A stretch of DNA of 64,000 nucleotides from Liolophura sinensis (lineage: Eukaryota > Mollusca > Polyplacophora > Chitonida > Chitonidae), in the NCBI RefSeq assembly GCF_032854445.1, contig NC_088302.1:35284191-35348190 (forward strand). Reading direction: 5' to 3'. Both the position numbers and the translations under genes were made by a program. The notes under the pieces were generated by a model that saw only the letters and a list, made by a program, of their open reading frames with translations, searched no databases and was not told the origin of the DNA. Below are positions 35,101 to 47,100 of the stretch, one piece after another (position 1 is the first letter of the stretch; each line of letters begins with the position of its first letter).

Positions 35101-38100
35101 AGTTTTAAAATATGTTACATGTGTTTAAACGAAACATATGTACTGGAACTGAAAACAAGGTAATAAGAAATAATATTAAATCATAGTAACGCATTTGATT
35201 TTTTAAATTTACGTCATCTTGACAACTGCCTGAGCTTGATTTAGTCTCTATTTGAGTCAAAGTGCCCACAAGCTCAGGAAATATTAACCTTTAACACTGT
35301 GTAAAATGATTTCATTCATTGTCATATAAAGCTTTATAGAGCAACGAAACATGGCTGGTCGGCCCAGTGCTAGTATAATGTGATTGCATGGGATGCCGTG
35401 TCTGGTTTATTCAGCATGAGGAGACCTCTGTGGCTCAGTTGGTTAGCGCTCTAGCGCAGCGCAATGACCCAGGAGTCTCTCACCAATACGGTTGCTGTGA
35501 GTTCAAGGCCAGCTCACGCTGGCTTCCTCTCCGGCCGTACGTGGGGAGGTCTGTCAGCAACCTGCAGATGGTTGTGGGTTTCCCCCAAGCTCTGCCCGGT
35601 TTCCACCCACCATAATGCTGGCCGCCGTCATATAAGTGAAATATTCTTGAGTACGGCAATAAAACACCAATCAAATAAATAAATAAATAAATATTCAGCA
35701 TGATACTTCAGTAGGGGCAGCGCTTCGTGTTTTGGACTCGTCCAGCTACATGAGAAACAATATACCAGAAATTACCGTAAATTTTGTGCATGATTAACTT
35801 GCCCATTTTTCCTGATTCTGAGAGTTGTATTGATTTTACAAAAATGTTTTGAGGTTTGCTCGGAACATGGGATGATATTCTACTGGAAAATTGTGGGTTT
35901 CAGCACTGAAAATAATATTTTGTGACATTTGTGTACCTCTAAAAATGCACTTTTGTGGGTGAAATGTAAGGTCATTTAGGTATGTACACACACCTAATGA
36001 CTCCACATCATCATATGACTGAAAAACTTTTAAGTACAACATTCAACCCCAAACATACATACATACATACATACATATTAAGCTGCCAGTCTTTTGGATC
36101 TCTACTGTATACATACAGGACATTGTAAGAGGAAGCCTGTAAGGATACTTCTACACGTGGCTGTAAAGAAAGTTGTATCCCATGTGGAATAAGCATACCA
36201 GTTACATGGAGGTATATCAAATAACTGAGTCATGTAAAAGATGTTTTTATTCAGTGGTTTTACTATTTTTTTGCTAAGGAAAGGCTGAGAAACTAAAATA
36301 CAACTTACGAAATGGGGGACTCGAAGACAAGCTACATGTACATAGATGGTCCAAATGACAGTAGAATGCATCATTTTCTTCTGTGATGTTGCAGTGCGTG
36401 TGTACTTGATATATATTTTATGAGCACATATACACTGATAATTGTGACGTAATAAAGGAACGAACTAATGAGTTCACAGCTCTGGACCCTCTTGATACAG
36501 CTGGGAAGGAGTTTTATGAGTTCCCCATAAACATATTTTCATTTTACACTCACCAGCATGTGTTTGAACAATGACAGTGTGCCAGGAAAATTTATATTCA
36601 ATCAACAATAATTGGAGTGGAAATGTTATAACCAGGTTATTTTCATTGTTACTTAACCCTTTAATAATAATCTCCTTATTTAAGCTCCTAGTCCCCACCA
36701 TACTTACGCACAATAATACAAAATTGTAGTGTTACCACGGATAAATGGGAATATAAAATAAAGTTGTGATACAAGCTGTAATTTCCCATTGTACACTGTA
36801 AATTTGTATAGGAGCAGTTTTATCCTTGTCTAGAATAGGCATTCCACTGATTCTGTGCTCTTTTACGGCCAAGCATATGCAATTTTCTCATTAGTTGGTC
36901 TATATTTAAATGTACATGTAATTCAGTTCAGTTATAAATTCTTTACATGTAGTTGACTTTATGATGTTTTTATCAAATTGGCACGATGCAGCCTAATGAG
37001 ATTGTTAGTTTTAGTTGTGGCCTGGAGCCCTACAGTAAAAATCCCTCTGTCTCTTTGTCTGTATGTCTGTCTGTCAGTCGGTCAGAGTTTTGACATCCTA
37101 TCTGTTAACATCGATCATTCTCTAAAAGAGGGGCCTGAATGAAGGCAGCATCGACTTTTTGCATGTTTTTGGAACTATTGTGAATTCGTTTTACTGTTTC
37201 CCTGGAGGACTGAAGGTTGTTTCTGTTTCTGACAGATGTAAATTTTATGTCCCATTTGATGGGAATGGCAGTGTATGGGCTATACAAGACAGCTGATTTG
37301 TTGTCATTAGCATAGATTTATTACATTGTGATTTTGACAGTTAGACCCTTCTTTTTCTGTTGTTTGTTCCAAATCTGCCTCCCACACAGTCTATACAAAA
37401 GATGTCATAATCTGGTGGCGCATGTTCTACATGTTCATCTACCTATAGTTAATAAAGAATCCTGTCATACACAACAGGCACTGCTCTGCTGGACTTGATG
37501 TGTGGCTTTGTGAGGTGGTAAGAAGTGATTAACCAGTTGGATATTGTCTAGCATGTTGTGCACACATTTTACCTGACGGCTGTACTCCACCCACTGGTTT
37601 TAATAGCCCAGCCATGATTCTGTTAATTCTAATTATACAATTGGCTGGTACAAACTGTAACTTCATGTACATGTGAATGTAATATGTTCTCTCCACACTA
37701 AAAGCATATCAGTGTGATTCTCATTATATGATAGAGTGTGCATTCATTGTTTCTTGTGAGATGTACATACATGTTGTACACTAGATATCAAATTCCTTGG
37801 CTTAGCTAAAGATGTGTCTCCGAAAATTTGAGACAGCCTATACTAATAAAGTAACATGGAAACAAATTGGGAAAATAGTGGAAATAAAACTGTGGTTTGC
37901 ATAGATTCATGTGCATGTACTTGTGTAAATAATTGAAAGTACTTGAAAATGTTTTCATGACCTTAGAAGTCCTTGCCAAAGAGTTTCGTTTTGGACAATT
38001 TGGTCATTTTTGGATTTTTCAATGTTAAAAGAATACTGCATTGTTTTCAAAATGGAACAATAAATAAGCTACCAAAATAGTATGCATTAATCTCAGCAAG

Positions 38101-41100
38101 GAGGTTTTGTATTTAGACTGAGTGGCCCTTAGGTGGTTAGAAAACATGGGATATGACGCTCTCGAAAATCCTTGAAAAACATTTTCTTATTATGGTCTTT
38201 GAAATGGTTAGAAAACATGGGGTATGAGGCTCTCGAAAATCCTTGAAAAACATTTTCTCATTGTGGTCCTTGAAGTGGTTAGAAAACATGGGATATGAGG
38301 CTCTCGAAAATCCTTGAAAAACATTTTGTTATTATGGTCCTTGAAATGGTTAGAAAACATGGGATATTAGGTTCTCGAAAGTCCTTGAAAAACATTTTCT
38401 TGTTATCACGTTGAGTTTAATAGTACATGTACATCTGTATCTCATCCCTCGGCTTTCACATTGACTTCGAATCACGATATGAGTCATGTAGATTGGTAAT
38501 TCTGTGATGTGACAGCATGAACCTCTACAAGTCTATTAAATACATGTATATCTGCTTCTGTGTTTTTATGTTGTTTCACAGTTCAGGAGGAAGTAGGTGA
38601 TCCATCACATCTGATAAGAGTTGACAAGCTTAAAAGGCTTTAGATTAATGTACTACCTAGGACAGTTTGTCTGTGATCACTACCTGGTGAGCTCTGATGC
38701 TGTGTCAGATTTGTGAATTATGTGAATATGGCTAAACAGCTTTATAATGTTTTCATTCCCCAAAATTGTCAAAGTATAGTCCAGTGTATGTTTTATTATG
38801 CTGCATTGAGATCTGATATTCTGTACATTAACCATGCATGTAGTGACATGTTGATGCACTGGGTCACTTGCATGAAGCCTTCACACTTACATGTACAAAG
38901 AAATAGATAACTCTCAGGGTTTCACAATCATGAGACTTGAAGTGTCATTAATAACTATTTAGGGAAGCATCCACTTTGAAGTGCTAACTTGATTAAACTG
39001 TTACATTTAACATGCGATATGTTCTCTCCTTCAATTTCCCCTCACTTGTTAAGTTCTTGTGGCTGTAGACACATAGACATTTTATGACCCCAGCAGTGAC
39101 ATTAAATAACTACCTGTAATTATGTAAATTAGAGTTAACCTACACCTGATAATGATGGATTGATGAAGGAAGTTAATGTCGAAAACTTCTTAGGTTGTAT
39201 GACCACATGGAAAACCTGTTGTCTCTGCTACATTGATTATAGTGGTTCAAATTATTTCTTTATATACCCTATTTCCTCAGCCTTTTTGCATGATAGGGCA
39301 TCTTTCAGCACCATTTATGCACATTTTAAATTTGATGTTTGAGAGAAAACTACACTGGTTGGTCTGGCCAATTTCGGGGCTTCACAAAAAGTATGATTTT
39401 GTTAGTCTACATAGAATAATGCCGACAGAATATGGTTAAACATCTTGAAAGCATGGGGAAAGATTGAAGAATTACAGTGTATCTTCTTGTAGAGAGTATC
39501 TAAAATCAGATTTTCAAAATTTCTTGGTTGTTTTCATTTTTTTTTTTTATGCCTGCATGCAGCTGTTCATCAAGTAATTTAAGTTTAACATTTTAACATA
39601 AAATTTTAAGTTAACATGTCTCTTTTTCTGCCATTTCATTTCAGTATGTTCCAAACATGACTTTGAGTGTACCAAAGATAAGATCAGTATGGATGCGATC
39701 ATCATGTTACACAGTCTGCTAGATGATGATCGCAATGGTAATGTGGACCAGTCAGAAAGCGATGAGGTGGGTTTTTAGAATCAAGTTTTAACTTTAGAAT
39801 TTAGTTTTAAATTTTAAAGATGACCAGTGTCACATACATGTAACTGCATGTATAACATATTGTGTTACACTGTTTACTGTGAACTTTGTAATATATTGTA
39901 GCAGTATTATGCCTAAAAATATGAATTGGTACAATAGAGTCTTACACATACACAATATAAATCTGTCTAAGTGTCTGCATAAAACGAAAATAGATCAGAC
40001 GAAAATGTAAAACTTAACATCCGTAAGACAAATTAGTACCAGTGAACATGACTTTCATACTTTAAAGTATTCTGTCAAAGGTTGACACATGACAAGGCTG
40101 CATCAGGAGTAAGATGGTTATTTTTCATACATGTACATACATGCAATACATTTAGGTTTCGGGATGAAATATCATATAAATTTATGATGAACATGCACAA
40201 TTCCAGTCATTTACGTATGTTTCTAAATAAAAAAACTGTTAATAAAAGGAGTATATAAATATTAGAATTACCTAGCCACAACAAAATTAAAAGTCCAGAT
40301 TTGTTACGTAACTTTAAAAATCCGTAAGAATTGTGCACTTTGTATTTTATCATGAAACTCAATACTTCAATACATTTAACAGCTGCAATCGGACAAGAAC
40401 ACTACAATGACATCACTTACTACACATTAATATTTTGTGCGTCGATTTTGCGTCTAGTCTTTACGTTTTTGTGGGTGCTGGCAGTTTGTCCTTGTAAGGC
40501 GTACCTCATTAGGAGCTGTGGTGGTTGTTTTGATGTGATTGTGTCACCTCTTCTCTCTCTGACATTTACATGGGCACTGACTCGCCTCAGGCAGTCTGTA
40601 CCTCTCCGCAAGATCATCAATATCCGCATTGCTTCCTCGAAATAAGGAGAAAAACCCTTCCGAATAGGAAGCTCCAAATTCATGTAATTCCATCCCACTA
40701 CAAGGGGATACTGGTCATAAATGTGCAGTGCTGCAAGGGAAGTAATACAGGAGTCAATATAAGTGTGCTCTGCCGCTCAGTATGCTAATGATTTATATGT
40801 TAGTTTTGTTTCTTGAAGACAAAACGCATACATGTACTGTTCATAATACATGTAGGTTATTTCAAAATGAAGACGTACATGTTACGTTTGACAAATCTGT
40901 ATAAAAGCATCCTTTTCTGCGTAGAACACAATCACTGCCTCCATTGTAATAGTTTTTCATTTGTAGTAAATTTCAATTTGAAGTTCTTTAGCATACTGTA
41001 TCATTTCATCGATATTCCTGATGCTTAGAAATTTCAATAAGTTTTCACAAATGAGTGTACAGTACTCATGTAGTTTTAATAACAGAGAGTGTAAGCTTTG

Positions 41101-44100
41101 CTGAACTGGGTCAGATTTAAGCACTTGTAGACACCTACTGTGGTATCCAGGGAAGTGAGCTTGCACATGCAATTAAGTGAACATATTTAATTGCTGGAGT
41201 CAGTGTGACCATGCAAATTTGGATCTATAAAATTGACATTCTACAATTATGTTTGTCAATCATAGCTCTAATTCCTTGGAGGTTTGTGTCTTGGTTAGAC
41301 CTACATGATGTAACCTAAGGCTATTGCTATTGATGCAGATACCCAATACTCGAGCACCCAGGAAGTATACATGTACAGTAAGACTGAGGGCACATTTCCT
41401 GTGGATGTACTGGAGGTGGTTGGTGGTTGGCAGCCTCTGCATGGGGATCCATCATGTTGGCATTGCCAGATAATGCTGGGAGATCTGCTGATGAAGCATT
41501 GACTAACAATAGGAACTGCAGCTGCTCTCTTTTGGCCTATCTAAGCAAAACCCCAAAGCCAAGTCTGTTTATAACTTTGAGGGAAATGTCAATAAAATAA
41601 AAAATGCATTACCGTACATGCATGTACTATTGCTGTTACAGAGCATTAGCATGTGCATGTATGTAAAAAGTATTAAGAAACCATACACTTTTAAACTCTT
41701 ACAGTATTTAATTACCAATGTAGGATTGCAGTAATAATGTTACTTGCACAAGACGGTGCATTTTAAATGAGCAGTAGAAGAGCGGGTCTAGGCTGTGATG
41801 TTAAAGATGATTGTTTCTTATTTGCAAGGATATACAAGGTGCAGGTTCATTTTGAGCATTTTTATGGAGCGCTTTAAACAATAAGTTGTTGATGAGACTA
41901 GTGTGGCTGTTAAGCAGTCCAAGGCGTTTTCAAGACTGCTTTTCTTCCATCCCTGTTGCATCTTTTTAAAAGATTTCCAGTAACTTTTCAAAGGTCATTG
42001 GTTAACTCTTGCACTCTGGTTTCCTATACACCAAGAAAACTAACCACTATCGTATACATTGTAAGTCTAAAATATTCTTGAGCAGGTAGCATTATTTAGC
42101 AATCAAGTGATAACTAAATGAATAATATTTAATTCCTCAACCATTTCACATATGAATGAGTAAGTTTCATGTTATGTTTATAATATAATGTTTTTAATTT
42201 GATTTTAGAAAAAAATACTACATTGGTTAAATTGGTCAGTTTCAGGGCTTCACAAAAATGTGATTTTATCCATCTACATGGAATAATACCTTCAGAATAT
42301 GCTTAAATAAACACCTTGCAAACATGCAACAAGGTTGAAGAATTACAGTATATGAGTAATTTATAAATCATTTTCTGTACCCAAGATAGAAAATGAATTA
42401 CATGTACACTTACTACAAGTCTAGATCTGAAAATGACAAATAATGTTTGGTGTGAATGTTGTTAGTGTGGCAAGTCCAGAAAATTTTGCAGAATCAGTGA
42501 ATGGGATTATGGTATATATCCAAGTCATATCGATGATTTCTGCTTGTGCTGCATATTAGTAGACCATTTACTGGTAGATACGGAGGAAAGATCACAGAAG
42601 ATCATACTATTGACAGTATAATAGTCTGAGCATGTGACAGTAATCCATTTATGATAATCGTTAATATCTTTCTAATACCAGGCACTGCGATGCTTGATCG
42701 ATAACAGTTTGTTCACATATTTTACATAGCTTTATAGGATATAATAATGTATATATTATAACATATGCATATGAAAGTATTTGCTCCCATCATAATGCTG
42801 GCTCTTATAGGTGAAATACATGTAGCATTCTACTTCATGAGTATGGTGTAAAACACCTGTCAAATACCTAAATATTTATGTAAATGTTTTTTGTTTTTTT
42901 TTAAACTGAGAGAGAGAAAATATTGGATAAATAAGTCCAAAGATGCAACTACAAACTTTGTAACATTGTTAGTTGTTTTGTAAGTAGATGTACATAGAAA
43001 CTCAGGAGTTTCATTATAAAGAGAGAAGAAGAATAGAACTAAAATCTAAATGAGTGGCTGAATAAAATCAAAATACATATTTTGTTGGGTTCATTTTATA
43101 AATTGTAACAGTGTTCAAAGTTGGTTTGGAGTGGGAAAATGATACACTGGTTTATGCAGCCTCTGACACGTACTTTAACTCAGTTTTGAAAATATCCCTG
43201 AAACTGGTAACAGATTTGCATCTTTTAGTCTGAAAGGTTACGAAAATTACCCTGTATATCTGCCCTTTTCATGTTTTGTCACTGCTCTATTGTTCAAAGG
43301 AAATGTGCAACTTGAAGGCTTTAAAGCCTGTTATGGGGTGTCAAACCTGATTAATCTGCACTTTCCACCTGAGTCATCCACTGGAAATGTCTGAGGATGT
43401 AACCTTAGTTTCCAATACTTTACTTTTGTTGTCTTTTAAGTAGCAAGAGAAACCCAGGTATTAATAGTAACAAAGCTATTTGAACTTCTCAAAGAGGATC
43501 AATCAAATCTGCTAGCAGACAGCCTTATATACTGTATCCCCAAATCATTATTCTGCAGGTTTGCTCTGGTATTGATTCGCCTGGAAGAGCTGTTATAGAC
43601 AAGCCTGTGTCATGGGAGGAGTGGTAGTAGTGTAGAATCCTGTGCGACTGAGGGGGAGAGGGAGGTTTATTATCTTACAATCAGGATCTAAGACTGTGCG
43701 TCACAGAGACTTAGCACAGATTATCAAGGCTGTAAGGCAATGCAGACATGTGAATCAAAGACTAAGAAATATCATGTATTTAGTTCCCAGACATGCCAAA
43801 TTAGGTGTTAATAGCATTACCCATTGTGTGACTCAACTGAAGAAAAACAAGACTTCTTAATAGGCAGGTGTCATAATTACATTTACACCATCCAGCTTAA
43901 TGTTTCTAAGTTTTGGTTGATACATAGATGAAGATGTGTCACAAACTCACATTTGTCCATTTCTGCGGTTGTCTTGGTTATCAGAATGCTATTTCCCTAC
44001 TTGTACTATATAAATAGATATGATTTCATGTCCAGAGTATAACTACGACAGTTTTCCACATACAGTTTTAATTCTTGGTGGATACATGGATACACAGATA

Positions 44101-47100
44101 ATGATGAGTAACCACACATTTTTCCATTTCCATGGTTGTCATGGTTACCAAAATTCCATGTTCCTGTGTATATTATATAAAGCGATATGATTTTGTGCCC
44201 ATGCTATAACTCCAACAGTTTTCCACATACAGTTTTAATTCTTGGTGGATACGTAGATACACAGATGACGATGTGTAACAACTCACATTTTTCCATTTCC
44301 ATGGTTGTCATGGTTACCAGAATGCCATGTTCCTCTGTATACTATATAAATTGATATGATTTCGTGCCCGTGCTATAACTCCAACAGTTTTCCACATACA
44401 GTTTTAATTTTTGGTGGATACGTAGATACACAGATGACAATGTGTAACAACTCACATTTTTCCATTTCCACGGTTGTCATGGTTACCAGAATGCCATGTT
44501 CCTGTGTATACTATATAAATTGATATGATTTCGTGCCCGTGCTATAATTGCAACAGTTTTGCACATACAGTTTTATTTTTTGGTGGATACATAGATACAC
44601 AGATGACAATGTGTCATGACATGTGTCCATTTTTTGCTGTTGTCATGGCGACCTGATAGCCATTTTCCTTATATTTACTATATGAATAAAAATGATTTTG
44701 TCTCCAGGCTACAACCCCAATTGTTTTCCGCGTAAAGTTTTCATTTGTGGTGGAAACATCTGTCCACCTGCAAGGTTATCATGGTAACCACATACCTATC
44801 ATCAACACCCATGAGGGTTCCCCACAGGCTTATACTCACCACAATGCTGCTGGTATTCTTTTATACATTTCAAACAAATGCGTTTGTTGGGACATATGTT
44901 GTGTCCACCTGAACTCTAGTTAGTTGATATTAAGGTGAAGAGTTACAGATGTTATCACCGAAGCGTGAGATATTTGATCTCGGTTATACATGTACACCTG
45001 GCCCCGGGATCAGGATCGATCTTAGACTTAATTCAAAACATTATTCATTAAATTTTCTGTGTTCCTTTCAGTTATTTTAGCTGAAATTTGTTGTATGATA
45101 ACTTACCTACAATCTATGTTGCCAAGCAAACTTTGGACTTCGTAGCGTAAGAAACAACCATTTTAATGTGATTTGAAAGTTTGACTTTAGTCTGTGATTA
45201 CTTCTTGACCCCGGGGCCTGGTACACGATTATGTAATAGGGGATCTAGCACCTCATCCACTGAATTGTATTTTATTGCGAATGGTGGAAGCTTATCAGGG
45301 CTCTTGTTCAGAGAAACAGGGATGAAATGAATGAAACAACTCAAGAGCCTACAGTAGGGCCAGCTAGTAAGTAAATGGGGATAATGTATCACTGAACATC
45401 TGACTAGATGTGTCATTGTTGTGACATACACTTTAGGCTCAGTGGTAACCTAAGGCACATGACTCGAGCCATGAGACACAGTTTCCATTCCTTGCTTTAT
45501 TAGTTACGTGGTTACTTAGTGATAGAATACGAAAATATATGGTGTGAATAATCCTCAATCCTCCCCAATATGAGGATTATTGACACCACATATTTGCGTA
45601 TCCTATCACTGATTAACCATGAAACAAATTTATCCTGCAAAAACCCATCAATTCAGTGCAAAAAAAAACGAGATATAGGTGAATCGCTTCAGATGTGACC
45701 ATTGTATTCACAGCCCAACAGAAGGAGATAACCTACTCAGCAGACACATTTGACGTCGTCAGCAGGATTTGAGAATATATCTGTACCCCATGTGACTGTT
45801 GTTGTCCAATGAAAAGCGCAGTTTTTTGTCTGATGGGGGATATAATGATGAAATAAGTTGTTGGGGCCACTTGACTACATTGTCAGTGGAATGTGATATG
45901 CATGAAATGTAGCACATTTGAAACATTCTAAACTGTGAGTCTAATATTACAGAGATATTATCAGTTAAGATCCAGCAGTAGTTGATGATTTGTAGACGTT
46001 TATTTTTTCCATGATGAGACAGAGCTGAGACACCTGTGGTTTGATATAATCAAAAGACTTTTGAGTTTGAATTGAGTTTTACATCATACTGAATAATGTT
46101 TGCCTTTATATTACAGTCAGGTTTTTGGATGGACACATCCAGGAGCATGTCAGCAGATAGTGCTGATGTTTACCATGTACCCTAAATGCCTCCTCATGTA
46201 AAGGAGTAAGACTTTGATTAGCACATTCATTCTGGTATCCATCCCACCTTTACCAAAGTTTAATGAACAATTGTATTAAAATTAGTATAATTGTATAATA
46301 GTAAACATCATGAACATCTGTGCTCTGTGTATTCCTTGGACCTCACCTGCCCAGTGTCTGCTTAACACATGCCATCAGAAATATTTTGATATTCCCACGC
46401 AGCACCAACTTTCTAGTTCCTACATCGAGCACAGTTGTTATACAGTCTATGTGTACTGCTTATTTGTACATCTATCTCTTGTCTTGTATGTATTAATAAA
46501 TGACCTGTGCAGCCACATGGGTAATATACATGTACTTTCATTGAGCTGTCTGGGTTACCTAAAGCATACATTCACAAGGTATTCAAAAGTGTGGGAACTG
46601 TATATATGTTCTTTGGTTTATTTGCCCTTAATCCATGTCATTCACTGTTGTATAAAGAGGTCCAGTAGAGTTGCCCTTACAGAACATGTATATATAAGAT
46701 GCATGCACCGGTGTGTAATGGTGTACAATAATGCATCTACATTCTACTGAATTTCGTGTAATAAACTTCTGTGAGGGTCTTTTTATATATATATGGACTT
46801 AAAATACTTTGAGGTCATAGAAAGTGTTACCTCGCTAGCCAGTTTGGTTTAGTGTGTATTGTACATATTCACTGCATAAGTGGTATGTGTGTTTAGCTCT
46901 TTATACTCGCAGGGCCTCTGTGGCTCAGTTGGTTAGAGCGCTAACGCAGCGTAATGACCCAGGAGCCTTTCACCAATGCGGTCACTGTGACATGTTGTAA
47001 ATCATCAACCTTTCAACCACCATGGCACTTTTTTCAATGGAATTTATGCAAACTTTTATGATGAAAATGATGCTGAATGTAGTTTCTTTCTGCCATTAAA

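Larger units (their letters stand above)
32176..39644. other. STIM intron 1
   Basis: 7.5 kb with SINE A copies at 33385, 34195 and 35420, a MITE F copy joined to a SINE B end near 35980, a 71-bp tandem at 38131 and MITE C copy 2 at 39264. No exon of another gene is seen. Confidence 0.65.

Noticed and set aside
35420-35500. tRNA gene at the SINE A head
   Set aside because: It is the head of a dispersed repeat with target-site duplications, not a cloverleaf gene.
40331-40645. 104-codon plus frame in STIM intron 2
   Set aside because: Overlaps an equally long frame on the other strand; no homology seen.
46310-46750. 146-codon plus-strand frame as a protein-coding gene
   Set aside because: Cys/Tyr/Ile-rich composition typical of chance frames, no recognisable motif. 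It is better seen as possible 3' UTR of the candidate alternative exon, or intron.
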